Of a DNA stretch of 64,000 bases, positions 37,726 through 46,766 are shown one piece after another. The notes beneath the pieces are model-generated. The model was not told where the DNA came from. It searched no databases and saw nothing but the letters and a program-made list of their open reading frames with translations. How positions within the stretch are numbered: position 1 is the first letter of the stretch; each line of letters opens with the position of its first letter. The position numbers were made by a program, and so were the translations under genes. This stretch comes from Kribbella solani (lineage in GTDB: Bacteria; Actinomycetota; Actinomycetes; Propionibacteriales; Kribbellaceae), in contig NZ_JACHNF010000001.1 of assembly GCF_014205295.1 (NCBI RefSeq), forward strand, positions 2,542,001 to 2,606,000. The letters run 5' to 3'.

Positions 37726-38568
37726 TCAGTCGATGCGGGGTGGGCCCGCCTTCAGGCGGCGCTCGGCGGCTGGGCGGGTCGCGTCGCGGTCCAGGGATGA
37801 CCAGTCGGCGTCCATCCACCAGGTGGCGCCGGCGTCCGCCCACGCGCGGACCGTATCCGCCGCCTTGGGATCGTCCGCGCGGGTAGTGCCCTCGGCGACC
37901 ACGTCGTAGTCGTCCATCGTCAACCCGTGCGTACGCCGCTCGGTCGCGATCCATTCCACACCTTGCGCGAGCAGCTCCGGCGTCAGCTCGGCGCCACCGA
38001 CCACGTTCGGCAGCCAGCCGTCCTGCAGCGCGGCGCGGCGCATCGACTTCGGCGCCGGCCAGCCACCGACCACCCAGGTCGGCACCCGCGGTTGCTGTAC
38101 GGCCGGTGGTGGCGCCGGCGGCGTCAACTCAGCCGGCACGCTGGCCCGGAAGTGCTTGCCGGTGAACTCGAACGGCTCGTCGCGCCACAGGTGCGGCAGC
38201 ATCGCCAGCGATTCGTCCATCAGCTCCGCGCGGACCTTCCGCCCCGGATCGTCCTCGAACAGCCAGAACCGCTGCTCGCCGGTCACCCCCAGGCCGACCG
38301 ACAGGATCACCCGCCCGTTGCTGAGGTTGTCGACGGTCGAGACCTGCCCGGCGACATCCCACGGTTTTCGCCGTGGCAGCGGCGTCAGCATCGTCCCGAG
38401 CCGAATCCGCTCCGTCGTCATCGCGGCCGCCCCGAGCATCACCCAGGCATCGATCCCCCAGATCGACTCCCAGACGAAGAACCCGTCCCAGCCGTGCGCT
38501 TCCGCGAGCACCGCCAGCTCGGCCGCGTCGCGGGCATCACCGTACGCCATCACGAATCCGTATTTCAT
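37726..38568 (-). CDS. Luciferase-like (LLM class) flavin-dependent oxidoreductase
   Basis: 280 residues with LLM features: MKYGFVMAYGDARDAAELAV, EAHGWDGFFVWESIWG, TERIRLGTMLTPLPRRKPWD and STVDNLSNGRVILSVGLGVT. The fold binds FMN or F420; actinomycete members often use F420, but the sequence does not settle this. The protein is somewhat short of the 300-340 residues common in the family. It lies 34 bp upstream of truB on the same strand and may read through into it. Confidence 0.87.
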   Translation of the reverse strand: MKYGFVMAYGDARDAAELAVLAEAHGWDGFFVWESIWGIDAWVMLGAAAMTTERIRLGTMLTPLPRRKPWDVAGQVSTVDNLSNGRVILSVGLGVTGEQRFWLFEDDPGRKVRAELMDESLAMLPHLWRDEPFEFTGKHFRASVPAELTPPAPPPAVQQPRVPTWVVGGWPAPKSMRRAALQDGWLPNVVGGAELTPELLAQGVEWIATERRTHGLTMDDYDVVAEGTTRADDPKAADTVRAWADAGATWWMDADWSSLDRDATRPAAERRLKAGPPRID

Positions 38569-38602
38569 GGCTCAGCACCGTACGCCGGGCCACCGACAGT
38601 TC

Positions 38603-39493
38603 TCAGCTGACGAAGACCGCCGTCGGTTTCGCCACTGGCCCGTGCAGTTCGTACAGGGCCAGGAACGTACCGTCCGGGGCGAACATCGCCGTCTGCCCGG
38701 CCGCCAGCGCCACCCCGGTCAGCGGCCGGCCGGTACGAATTGCCGCCGCCTGCGCGTCATCGGCGTCGTACCGGGGAAACGTACCGGCGGCGACCTCCGC
38801 GATCGGCAACCAGTCGAACGACCCGGCCAGCTCCTCCAGCGTGTGCGCCGTACTCAGGCCGAACGATCCCACCCGCGTACGCCGCAGTGCCGTCAGGTGA
38901 CCACCGACCCCGAGCTCGGCGCCCAGGTCACGGGCGAGCGCCCGGATGTACGTACCGCTGGAGCAGTCCACCGAGACATCGACCGAGATCCCGGCCGCGT
39001 CGGGGCGTACGTCGAGAATGTCGTACCGCGACACCGTCACCGCCCGTGCCTTCAGCGCGACCTCCTCCCCCGCGCGCACCCGCTCGTACGCCCGGCGGCC
39101 GTCCACCTTGATCGCGGACACCTTCGACGGCACCTGCGAGATGTCACCGCGGAACCCGGTCACGGCGGCCGCGATCGCCGCCGCGGTGACACCGCCGACG
39201 GGTGCGGTCTCGACGATCTCGCCCTCGGCGTCATCGGTCGTCGTGGTCGCGCCGAGCCGGATCGTCGCGTCGTACGACTTGTCGGCCAGCTGCAGATGAC
39301 CGAGCAGCCGGGTGGCGCGGTTGATGCCGACCACGAGCACGCCGGTGGCCATCGGGTCCAGCGTGCCGGCGTGGCCGACCTTGCGAGTCCCGGCCAGCCG
39401 GCGAATCCGGGCGACGACGGTGTGTGAGGTCAGACCGGCCGGCTTGTCGACGACAACGATCCCGTCCGACCCCGGCGTGAATTCCAGGCTCAA
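38603..39493 (-). CDS. truB: tRNA pseudouridine55 synthase
   Basis: Makes the T-loop pseudouridine 55 of tRNAs. 296 residues with IVVVDKPAGLTSH and the catalytic loop GHAGTLDPMATG (Asp46), then the SGTYIRALARDLG motif. The start is TTG 39493; no ATG/GTG gives the conserved N-terminus, so a rare start codon is used. It is 8 bp after rbfA in the nusA-infB operon. Confidence 0.95.
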   Translation of the reverse strand: MSLEFTPGSDGIVVVDKPAGLTSHTVVARIRRLAGTRKVGHAGTLDPMATGVLVVGINRATRLLGHLQLADKSYDATIRLGATTTTDDAEGEIVETAPVGGVTAAAIAAAVTGFRGDISQVPSKVSAIKVDGRRAYERVRAGEEVALKARAVTVSRYDILDVRPDAAGISVDVSVDCSSGTYIRALARDLGAELGVGGHLTALRRTRVGSFGLSTAHTLEELAGSFDWLPIAEVAAGTFPRYDADDAQAAAIRTGRPLTGVALAAGQTAMFAPDGTFLALYELHGPVAKPTAVFVS

Positions 39494-39501
39494 GGCAGTA
39501 C

Positions 39502-39942
39502 TCAGTCGTCCTCGTCCGTGTCCTCGTCGTGCGGCCGCTTGTACGGGTCCGCGTCACCGGCCGGCTTGGCCCCGGCGGCCGACTTCGCCACCTCGGCGTC
39601 CGCGGTCCGGGCCTTCTCGAGCAGTTCCTCGATGTGCCCGGCCGTCTCCGGCACGGCGTCCAGGAAGAACGCCACGCTCGGCGTGTGCCGGAGCCCGAGC
39701 GCCTTGCCGACCTCGCTGCGGATCAGGCCCTTGGCCGACTCCAGCGCCGCGGCCGTCGACGTCCGCGCCTGCTCGTCGCCGTACACCGTGTAGAAGATGC
39801 TGGCCTCGCGCAGGTCACCGGTCAGCCGGGCGTCCGTCACGGTGACGAATCCCAGCCGCGGGTCCTTCACCCGGCGCTCGAGCAGCTCCGCGACGAGCAC
39901 CTGGATCCGGTCGGCCAGCTGCTTCGCCCTTGCTTCACCCAT
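39502..39942 (-). CDS. rbfA: 30S ribosome-binding factor A
   Basis: 146-residue KH-like 16S rRNA maturation and cold-shock factor. Core RbfA sequence: AKQLADRIQVLVAELLERRV, DPRLGFVTVTDARLTGDLRE and LRHTPSVAFFLD. An acidic 25-residue extension (PYKRPHDEDTDEDD at the end) is common in actinobacteria. Same operon as infB and truB, but a strong palindrome separates it from infB. Confidence 0.95.
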   Translation of the reverse strand: MGEARAKQLADRIQVLVAELLERRVKDPRLGFVTVTDARLTGDLREASIFYTVYGDEQARTSTAAALESAKGLIRSEVGKALGLRHTPSVAFFLDAVPETAGHIEELLEKARTADAEVAKSAAGAKPAGDADPYKRPHDEDTDEDD

Positions 39943-39970
39943 CAGGGCTCACTCCCTCGTTCATGAACAA

Positions 39971-40000
39971 CGTCCGGAGAGACCGCGGTCTCTCCGGACG
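39971..40000 (-). terminator. 30-bp perfect palindrome between infB and rbfA
   Basis: Positions 39971-39985 and 39986-40000 are exact reverse complements (arm CGTCCGGAGAGACCG), giving a stem of about 13 bp with a tetraloop. On the transcribed strand it is followed by TTGTT. A terminator or attenuator splitting the operon, or an RNA-stability hairpin. Confidence 0.7.
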
Positions 40001-40046
40001 CTACTCCTCGGCGACCCGGACCGGGTCACCGCCTACCTGTCACTGC

Positions 40047-43000
40047 TCAGCTGCGCGGCTTCTCCCGAAGCTCGAACGCCTCGACCACGTCGCCGACCTT
40101 GATGTCGTTGAAGTTGTTGATGGTCAGACCACATTCGAAGCCCTCGCGGACCTCGGACGCGTCGTCCTTGAACCTCTTCAGCGACGACAGCTCGGTGTTG
40201 TCGACGACCACCGCGCCGTCCCGGATCAACCGGACCTTGGCGTTCCGCCGGATCAGGCCGCTGGTCACCCAGCAACCGGCGATGTTGCCCACCTTCGAGG
40301 AGCGGAAGATCTCCCGGATCTCCGCCTGGCCGAGGGTGGCCTCCTCGTAGATCGGCTTCAGCATGCCCTTCAGGGCCGCCTCGATGTCGTCGATCGCCGA
40401 GTAGATGACCGAGTAGTACCGGACATCCACGCCCTCGCGCTCGGCCAGGTCACCGGCCTTGCCCGCCGGCCGCACGTTGAAGCCGATGATGACGGCGTTC
40501 GACGCGATGGCCAGGTTGACGTCGTTCTCGTTGATCGCACCGACGCCGCGGTCGATGATCCGCAGGTTGACCTCGTCGCCGACCTCGATCCGGACCAGCG
40601 CGTCCTCGAGCGCCTCGACCGAACCGGACACGTCGCCCTTGAGGATCAGCAGCAGCTCCTGCGCCTCGCCCTTCTCCATCGAGGCCATGAAGTCCTCGAG
40701 GGTACGCCGGGCGCGGCGCTTGGCGTTGGCGGCCGCCCGGGCGCGGGCTTCGCGCTTCTCGGCGATCTGCCGTGCCATCCGGTCGTCGTCGACCACCAGG
40801 AACTTGTCACCGGCACCCGGCACCGCGGTCAGACCGAGGACCAGGACCGGCCGCGACGGGGTCGCTTCCTCGACCGGGTCGCCGTGCTCGTCGAGCATGG
40901 CGCGCACCCGGCCGTACGCCGGACCGACCACCATCGAGTCGCCGACCCGGAGGGTTCCGCGCTGCACCAGCACGGTCGCCACCGGACCACGGCCCTTGTC
41001 CAGGTTCGCCTCGATCGCGATGCCCTCGGCGTGCATCTTCGGGTTCGCCCGCAGATCCAGCGCCGCGTCCGCGGTCAGTACGACACCCTCGAGCAGGCCC
41101 TCGATGTTGATCCGGGACTTGGCCGAGACGTCGACGAACATGGTGTCGCCGCCGTACTCCTCGGGGACCAGGCCGTACTCGGTCAGCTGACCGCGCACCT
41201 TGGTCGGGTCCGCCGCCGGGACGTCGATCTTGTTCACCGCGACCACGATCGGGACCCCCGCCGCGCGGGCGTGGTTCAGTGCCTCGATCGTCTGCGGCAT
41301 CACGCCGTCGTCGGCCGCGACCACCAGGATGACGATGTCGGTGGCCTGCGCGCCACGGGCACGCATCGCGGTGAACGCCTCGTGACCCGGGGTGTCGACG
41401 AAGGTGATCGCCCGCTCCTGGCCGTCCACCTCGGTGGTGACCTGGTACGCACCGATGTGCTGGGTGATGCCACCGGCTTCCTTGGCCTGGACGTTCGCCA
41501 TCCGGATCGCGTCCAGCAGCTTCGTCTTACCGTGGTCGACGTGACCCATCACGGTCACCACCGGCGGCCGGGCCGCCAGGTCGCCCTCGTCGCCCTCGTC
41601 GTTGCCGAAGTCGATGTCGAAGGACTGCAGCAGCTCACGGTCCTCGTCCTCCGGCGAGACGATCTGGACGTCGTAGTTCAGCTCGGTACCGAGCAGCTCG
41701 AGCGTCTCCTCGTTCACCGACTGGGTAGCGGTCACCATTTCACCGAGGTGGAACAGCACCTGCACCAGCGACGCCGGGTCGACTCCGACCTTCTCGGCGA
41801 AGTCCGTCAGCGAGGCGCCGCGCGGCAGCTTCACTACCTCGCCGTCACCGTGCTTGACGCGGACGCCACCGACCGCCGGGGCCTGCATGTTGTCGAATTC
41901 CTGACGCTTCGCGCGCTTCGACTTGCGGCCACGACGAGCCGGACCACCCGGACGCCCGAAGGCACCCTGGGTCCCGCCACGGCCCCGGTTGCCCGGACCC
42001 GGACGGCCACCGCCACCACCGGGAGGGCCGCTCGGGCCGCCGCCGGGACGGAAACCGCCGCCGCCACCGCCGCCACCGCGCGGACCGCCACCCGGGCCTC
42101 CGCCCGGACGGCCGCCACGGTTACCACCGGGGCCACCAGGACCGCCGGAACCGCCACCGGGACGACCGGTGAAGGTACCCGCGGAGGACTTCGGCATCAT
42201 CGCCGGGTTGGGGCGCGGAGCGCCCGGCACGCCACCACTCGGGCGCGGCCGGTCGTTACCGCCGCGGCCACCGTCCTGCCGGTTCTGCGGCGGGCGCGGC
42301 GCCATCCCGGCCGGGCTCGGAGCCTGCCGGTCGCCGCCACCCTGGCCACCCGGACCCGGACGGCCACCACGCTGCATGCCCTGGGTCGAGCTGAACGGGT
42401 TGTTACCCGGACGCGGTGCACCCGGACGCGGGGCACCACCGGGACGAGGCGCACCCGGACGCGGCGCGCCGCCACCCTCCCCGCCCTGCTGCGAGCCACC
42501 CGGGCGGGGTGCGCCCGGACGAGCGCCGGCACCCGGTGCACCCGGACGCGGAGCCGAACCACCTGGACGCGGCGCGCCGGCCTGACCGCTCGGGCGCGGG
42601 CCGGAGCCCTGACCACCTGGACGCGGACCCGGACGGGCCGAGCCGTCGCCACGGGCAGCGTCGCCACCCGTGCGGCGCGGACCCGGAGCCGGAGCAGCCT
42701 TCGCGGCCGGAGCCTCGAACGACGGCGTCGCGGACGACGCGGCACCCTCGCGCGCGACGTCACCCGAGGTAGCCGAGCCGGCACCTGGGGTTGCCGAGCC
42801 GATGCCCGAACCGGCCGAGCCGGCGCTCGAGCCTGCGCCCGGGGTTGCCGAGCCGGCACCGGGCGTGCCCGGGGCAACCGAGCCGGCCGAGCCGGCACCC
42901 GGGGTGCCTGGAGCGGCGGAGCCGGTGCCGACCGGGGCAGCCGAACCGCCTGCGGCCGGAGCGGACCCACCCGGAACGGCCGAGCCGGAGCCCGCGGCCG

Positions 43001-43538
43001 AGCCTGCCGCAGCCGCCGAGCCGGAGCCCGGAGCAGTGGCCGGAGCGTCGGTGGTGCCGGTCGCCGCCGCGATCGAATCGGCCGGAGCGGCCTCCTGACG
43101 CGGACCCGGCTTCGGGCCCGGACGCGGACCCGGGCGGGCGCCCGGCGTCGCACCGGAAGGTGCCGGCCGGCCGGAAGCACCGGAGCCGGACGAAACCGGC
43201 GCGCCGCTCTGCGCGGCCGCGTCGGAGCCGGACTGCGTCGCCGCACCCGGCTGGGCCGCGGCGCGATCGGCCGGAGCCGCCGGCGCGGACTGTGCCGGCG
43301 CGCCAGGGACCGGTGCGGTCGCCTGCGGCGCGGCGGACGTGCTGGCAGCGGCCTTCTTGGCCGCACGCTTCTTCGGCGGGTTCTTCTCGAACTCCTCCGC
43401 CAACCGCCGGACGACAGGTGCCTCGATCGTCGAGGATGCCGACCGGACGAACTCGCCCATGTCGTTCAGTCTGGTCAGAACGACCTTGCTGGTAACTCCG
43501 AGCTCTTTCGCGAGCTCGTAGACCCGGACCTTTGCCAC
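40047..43538 (-). CDS. infB: Translation initiation factor IF-2
   Basis: GTPase that places fMet-tRNA on the 30S subunit. 1163 residues from GTG 43538 ([15 protein letters not shown]), with AGAGGGAGA just upstream. N-domain at 1-55, then about 480 residues of low-complexity Gly/Pro/Ala/Arg sequence with repeated GSA-PGTPGA and RPGAPRPG motifs, then the basic [17 protein letters not shown] linker. The GTPase core follows, with GHVDHGKT near 664-671, DTPGHEAF and NKID, and domains II to IV to the C-terminus. The disordered stretch is about as long as the GTPase half. The opposite strand is open for more than 1200 codons, a composition effect. Confidence 0.97.
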   Translation of the reverse strand: MAKVRVYELAKELGVTSKVVLTRLNDMGEFVRSASSTIEAPVVRRLAEEFEKNPPKKRAAKKAAASTSAAPQATAPVPGAPAQSAPAAPADRAAAQPGAATQSGSDAAAQSGAPVSSGSGASGRPAPSGATPGARPGPRPGPKPGPRQEAAPADSIAAATGTTDAPATAPGSGSAAAAGSAAGSGSAVPGGSAPAAGGSAAPVGTGSAAPGTPGAGSAGSVAPGTPGAGSATPGAGSSAGSAGSGIGSATPGAGSATSGDVAREGAASSATPSFEAPAAKAAPAPGPRRTGGDAARGDGSARPGPRPGGQGSGPRPSGQAGAPRPGGSAPRPGAPGAGARPGAPRPGGSQQGGEGGGAPRPGAPRPGGAPRPGAPRPGNNPFSSTQGMQRGGRPGPGGQGGGDRQAPSPAGMAPRPPQNRQDGGRGGNDRPRPSGGVPGAPRPNPAMMPKSSAGTFTGRPGGGSGGPGGPGGNRGGRPGGGPGGGPRGGGGGGGGFRPGGGPSGPPGGGGGRPGPGNRGRGGTQGAFGRPGGPARRGRKSKRAKRQEFDNMQAPAVGGVRVKHGDGEVVKLPRGASLTDFAEKVGVDPASLVQVLFHLGEMVTATQSVNEETLELLGTELNYDVQIVSPEDEDRELLQSFDIDFGNDEGDEGDLAARPPVVTVMGHVDHGKTKLLDAIRMANVQAKEAGGITQHIGAYQVTTEVDGQERAITFVDTPGHEAFTAMRARGAQATDIVILVVAADDGVMPQTIEALNHARAAGVPIVVAVNKIDVPAADPTKVRGQLTEYGLVPEEYGGDTMFVDVSAKSRINIEGLLEGVVLTADAALDLRANPKMHAEGIAIEANLDKGRGPVATVLVQRGTLRVGDSMVVGPAYGRVRAMLDEHGDPVEEATPSRPVLVLGLTAVPGAGDKFLVVDDDRMARQIAEKREARARAAANAKRRARRTLEDFMASMEKGEAQELLLILKGDVSGSVEALEDALVRIEVGDEVNLRIIDRGVGAINENDVNLAIASNAVIIGFNVRPAGKAGDLAEREGVDVRYYSVIYSAIDDIEAALKGMLKPIYEEATLGQAEIREIFRSSKVGNIAGCWVTSGLIRRNAKVRLIRDGAVVVDNTELSSLKRFKDDASEVREGFECGLTINNFNDIKVGDVVEAFELREKPRS

Positions 43539-43662
43539 TACTCTCCCTCTGGTCCGAGCCTGGGCGCGGACCGTTAGTTGACGTACATGCTCATCGCATT
43601 GCACTCATCGTTCGACACTCATCGAGTGGTCATGAGTCGATGACCCGCCTTCATGTCGGTCA

Positions 43663-43682
43663 CACGGTCCGGTCAGACCGTG
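43663..43682 (-). terminator. Hairpin overlapping the ylxR 3' end
   Basis: CACGGTC (43663-43669) pairs with GACCGTG (43676-43682) around the ylxR stop. The 134-bp gap to infB also contains a CATCGA/TCGATG stem, so the infB leader is structured. Weak evidence for termination. Confidence 0.4.
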
Positions 43683-43966
43683 CGTACATATTGACTATCA
43701 CGCTGTGCGAGGTACTCCTGCAGCCCGGTCACATTCAGCGGCCCCGGGACCTTGAAGGCCCGGGGGAACGCCTTGCGCCGGACGGCAAGCTCGAAACACT
43801 CGGTCGTGGGGTGCAGATGCGCTCCACGACCAGGCGCCCGATGCCCGGAATCCGGAAGCACGAGGCCTCCGGACACCGTCATCCGCAGCAGGTCAGCCGG
43901 GCTGGACCGCTTCCGGCACCCGATACAGGTACGCGCCCGAATCTTGCCAGGACGCGCGTCTGTCAC
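43673..43966 (-). CDS. ylxR: YlxR-family RNA-binding protein (DUF448/RnpM)
   Basis: 97 residues from GTG 43966. Family signature RTCIGCRKRSSPADLLRM near residue 12, RAPGRGAHLHP near residue 43 and FELAVRRKAFPRAFK. Small basic protein always found between nusA and infB; in Bacillus it modulates RNase P or transcription, and its role in actinomycetes is unsettled. It begins 45 bp after nusA. Confidence 0.93.
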   Translation of the reverse strand: MTDARPGKIRARTCIGCRKRSSPADLLRMTVSGGLVLPDSGHRAPGRGAHLHPTTECFELAVRRKAFPRAFKVPGPLNVTGLQEYLAQRDSQYVRTV

Positions 43967-44011
43967 TTCTTCCTCAGGGTGTGGTTGCGACTCAGTCGAC
44001 CGACCGAGGTA

Positions 44012-45004
44012 TCAGTCTACCTTCTCGTCCGGAGCAGTCACATCGGTATCCGGCCGGATGTCGATCCGCCAGCCGGTCAGCCGGGCCGCGAGCCGCGCGT
44101 TCTGGCCTTCCTTGCCGATCGCGAGCGACAGCTGGTAGTCGGGAACGACCACCCGCGCCGCCCGGGCCGCGGCGTCGACGACCTCGACCGACGTGACCTG
44201 CGCCGGTGACAGCGCGTTCCCGACGAAGGTGGCCGGGTCGTCGCTGTGGTCGATGATGTCGATCTTCTCGCCGTGCAGCTCGTGCATGATGTTCCGGACC
44301 CGCTGGCCCATCGGCCCGATGCAGGCACCCTTGCCGTTCACGGACGGGTTCAGCGTACGGACCGCGATCTTGGTCCGGTGCCCCGCCTCGCGCGCGATCG
44401 CGGTGATCTCGACGGTGCCGTCGGCGATCTCCGGGACCTCGAGCGCGAACAGCTTCTTGACCAGGTTCGGGTGGGTCCGGCTGACCGTGATCTGCGGGCC
44501 CTTGAACCCCTTCCGGACGCCGACGACATAGACCCGGAGCCGGGAACCGTGGTCGTACTTCTCCCCCGGCACCTGCTCCGGTGCCGGCAGCACGGCCTCG
44601 ATCTTGCCCAGGTCGACCATCACCGAGCGCGGATCCCGGCCCTGCTGGACCACGCCGGAGACGATGTCGCCCTCCTTGCCGGAGAACTCGCCGTACCGGA
44701 CCTCGTCCTCGGCGTCCCGCAGCCGCTGCAGGATGATCTGCTTCGCGGTGGTGGCCGCGATCCGGCCGAAGTCGGCCGGGGTGTCGTCGTACTCGCGAGC
44801 CACCGTGCCGTCCTCGGCCAGCTCCCGCGCGAACACGGTCACGTGCCCGGTCTTGCGGTCCAGCTCGGCCCGGGCCTGCTGCTGGGCACCCTCGGTCCGG
44901 TGGTACGCGACCAGCAGCGCCTGCTCGATCGCCTCGACCACGACGTCCAGGGAGATGTCCTTCTCCCGCTCCAGTGACCGCAGCACGGCCATGTCGATGT
45001 CCAT
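44012..45004 (-). CDS. nusA: Transcription termination/antitermination factor NusA
   Basis: 330 residues: N-terminal RNA polymerase-binding domain ([20 protein letters not shown]), S1 domain ([20 protein letters not shown]), and two KH domains ([20 protein letters not shown] and [20 protein letters not shown]). It lacks the C-terminal acidic repeats of E. coli NusA, as is normal for actinobacteria. Follows rimP almost directly (1-nt gap). Confidence 0.96.
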   Translation of the reverse strand: MDIDMAVLRSLEREKDISLDVVVEAIEQALLVAYHRTEGAQQQARAELDRKTGHVTVFARELAEDGTVAREYDDTPADFGRIAATTAKQIILQRLRDAEDEVRYGEFSGKEGDIVSGVVQQGRDPRSVMVDLGKIEAVLPAPEQVPGEKYDHGSRLRVYVVGVRKGFKGPQITVSRTHPNLVKKLFALEVPEIADGTVEITAIAREAGHRTKIAVRTLNPSVNGKGACIGPMGQRVRNIMHELHGEKIDIIDHSDDPATFVGNALSPAQVTSVEVVDAAARAARVVVPDYQLSLAIGKEGQNARLAARLTGWRIDIRPDTDVTAPDEKVD

Positions 45005-45005
45005 G

Positions 45006-45551
45006 TCAGTTCTCCTCCACCGTGCCGTCGGCAGGTGATTCTTCGCCGGCAGATGTCTCAGTGTCGTTGCCGGCAGCCCGGTTGAATTCGATCTGGACCT
45101 TGGCCTTCGCCACGTCCGCGTACGCGACGCTCTGCCGCTTGCCGTCCACGTCCAGCTCGGCCGCCTCGTCGGAGACGGCCTTGATCCGGCCGGTCAGTTT
45201 GCCGCCCTCGGTCAGCGTGACCGCGACCAGCCGGCCGATGTTGCGGCGCCAGTGCCGGGGCAGCGTGAGCGGCCGGTCCACGCCGGGGCTGGAAACCTCC
45301 AGCGTGTACGCGCCCTCGCCCATGATGTCGTCGGTGTCCAGCGCCTTGGAAATGCCGCGGGTCACCTCGGCGACGTCGTCGAGGCTGATCCCGCCGTCGC
45401 GGTCGACCAGCACCCGCAGCAACCGGCGGCGGCCGGCCGGGGCGACGTCAGCGGCCTCCAGCTCGCAGCCGAACTGTTCGACGATCGGCCGCAGGAAGTT
45501 CTCGAGGCTCGTGGTGTCCGTGTGGCCCGGAGGGGTTTGCTTTCGGCTCAC
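45006..45551 (-). CDS. rimP: Ribosome maturation factor RimP
   Basis: 181 residues from GTG 45551, preceded 7 nt upstream by AGG in a GAGAGAGGCAGG tract; an in-frame GTG at 45581 precedes that tract and is less likely. RimP motifs: [20 protein letters not shown] and [20 protein letters not shown]. Acidic tail at the C-terminus. Assists 30S assembly and heads the rimP-nusA-ylxR-infB cluster. Confidence 0.95.
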   Translation of the reverse strand: MSRKQTPPGHTDTTSLENFLRPIVEQFGCELEAADVAPAGRRRLLRVLVDRDGGISLDDVAEVTRGISKALDTDDIMGEGAYTLEVSSPGVDRPLTLPRHWRRNIGRLVAVTLTEGGKLTGRIKAVSDEAAELDVDGKRQSVAYADVAKAKVQIEFNRAAGNDTETSAGEESPADGTVEEN

Positions 45552-45689
45552 AGGTTGACCTGCCTCTCTCCAGTTGTGCACCCGTTCCGTCCCCGGCGGT
45601 CCGGCCGAGGGCAGTAGCCCACCCTATCCGTCCGGTCCTCCGATCCGGGTCACCGGCTCGTCCCAGGCGGTGATGGGCGCGTCACCGGG

Positions 45690-45695
45690 TATCGT
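45690..45695 (+). promoter_or_regulatory. Putative -10 box of lipoprotein/DUF4439 pair
   Basis: TATCGT ends 6 nt before the GTG at 45702 and no SD is visible, suggesting a leaderless transcript. Confidence 0.45.
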
Positions 45696-45701
45696 TCCGG
45701 C

Positions 45702-46304
45702 GTGCCCGAACGCCGCCTGCTCCAGCTACCACCGAGTCGCCGAACGCTCAGCCGGCGCGCTCTGACCCGGGCAGCCGTCGTGACCGTCGCCCTGGTGCCC
45801 AGCGCGGCCGCGCTGGCCGGTTGCAAGGACGATCCCTCCGCCGGTACCGGTGGGTCCGGGAACGGCGGCGGGGCGAACGGAACGACCACTTCACCGGGGC
45901 CGACCGGGGAGACACCGACCGTCGACCCGGCAGTCGTCGCGGCGCTCAGTACAGCGGCTACTCAGGTGACTCAATTGTCCCAGCTCTACGCAAACGTAAG
46001 CCGGAAGTTCCCGGCGCTCCGCGCGCAGCTGGCCGCGGGCGCGAAGTACCACGTGAGTCATCTGGCCAAGCTGAAGGAGACCGCGGGCGTGACGACGAAG
46101 GCGGCCGCGCCGCTCGCGGTCGCCACCACCTCGCAGGCCGCCCTGGCCGCGATCGCGAAGCAGGAGAAGGCCACCGCGGCGATCCACGCCACGGCCGCCG
46201 CCAAGCTGTCCGGCGCACCGGCCCGCCTGCTCGCCGAGCTCGCCGCCGCCGAGACTCAGCTCGGCATCACCCTGACCCCGGCAAGCAAGAAGGCCAACGC
46301 ATGA
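45702..46304 (+). CDS. Ala-rich lipoprotein partner of the DUF4439 protein
   Basis: 200 residues from GTG 45702. Arg-rich n-region and hydrophobic stretch end at a lipobox (ALAGC, Cys41), with an SRRALTRAAV segment that could be Tat-like. A flexible Gly/Thr/Pro linker follows (about 46-75), then an Ala-rich helical domain with ferritin-like heptads (AKYHVSHLAKLKETAG). Overlaps the next gene by 4 nt. Cell-surface protein of unknown function; both genes of the pair appear helical-bundle. Confidence 0.7.
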   Translation: MPERRLLQLPPSRRTLSRRALTRAAVVTVALVPSAAALAGCKDDPSAGTGGSGNGGGANGTTTSPGPTGETPTVDPAVVAALSTAATQVTQLSQLYANVSRKFPALRAQLAAGAKYHVSHLAKLKETAGVTTKAAAPLAVATTSQAALAAIAKQEKATAAIHATAAAKLSGAPARLLAELAAAETQLGITLTPASKKANA

Positions 46305-46714
46305 ATCAGTTGGATGCCCTGCAGGCGGCGCTCGCCGGTGAGCATGCCGCGCTGTACGGGATCGGGGTGGCCGGTGGGAAGTTCAACGGGGCGCGGTACC
46401 GGGATGCCAACGATCTCTTCGGGGAGCACCGGGACAGCCGGGACCAGCTGAGCGCGCTGGTCGTCGCCGCCGGCGCGACCCCGGTCGCGGCCGAACCCGC
46501 GTACGACCTGCCGGCCGCGGTCACGAACGTGGCGACCGGCGCGGCGCTGATCCTGGTGATCGAGCGCCGCATCGCGGCCGTCTACGGCGACCTGGTGGAG
46601 GCCGCCGAGCAGGCACCGGTGCGGGCGTTCGCGGTCGAGCGGCTGCTCGCGTCCGCGACCGCCCAACTCGCTTGGGGCGGCGCCCCGGTGGCCTTCCCCG
46701 GCGCGGTGAGCTAG
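46301..46714 (+). CDS. DUF4439 ferritin-like domain protein
   Basis: 137 residues from ATG 46301 (MNQLDALQAALAGEHAALYG), overlapping the lipoprotein stop by ATGA. Four-helix character with EHAALYGIGV, FGEHRDSRDQLSALV and VIERRIAAVYGDLVEAAEQA fits the DUF4439 ferritin-like family. Metal ligands are not certain. No signal sequence, so cytoplasmic unless carried with the lipoprotein. I recall a similar ferritin-like gene next to the rimP-nusA cluster in other actinomycetes. Confidence 0.75.
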   Translation: MNQLDALQAALAGEHAALYGIGVAGGKFNGARYRDANDLFGEHRDSRDQLSALVVAAGATPVAAEPAYDLPAAVTNVATGAALILVIERRIAAVYGDLVEAAEQAPVRAFAVERLLASATAQLAWGGAPVAFPGAVS

Positions 46715-46716
46715 CA

Positions 46717-46764
46717 GGTTGTTTCACCACTGGCCGGTTGCAGCCCGTCAGTGGTGAAACAACC
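46717..46764. terminator. Bidirectional terminator, 16-bp perfect stem
   Basis: GGTTGTTTCACCACTG (46717-46732) and its exact complement (46749-46764) lie between the convergent stops at 46714 and 46767. Loop of 16 nt. A and T content at the stem base gives U-containing ends in both directions. Confidence 0.8.
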
Positions 46765-46766
46765 CG

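Noticed and set aside
39930..43577. 1215-codon plus-strand ORF opposite infB
   Set aside because: High-GC antisense frame of a recognised gene; no domain or start signal, and long antisense ORFs also occur opposite pnp and the S8 protease.
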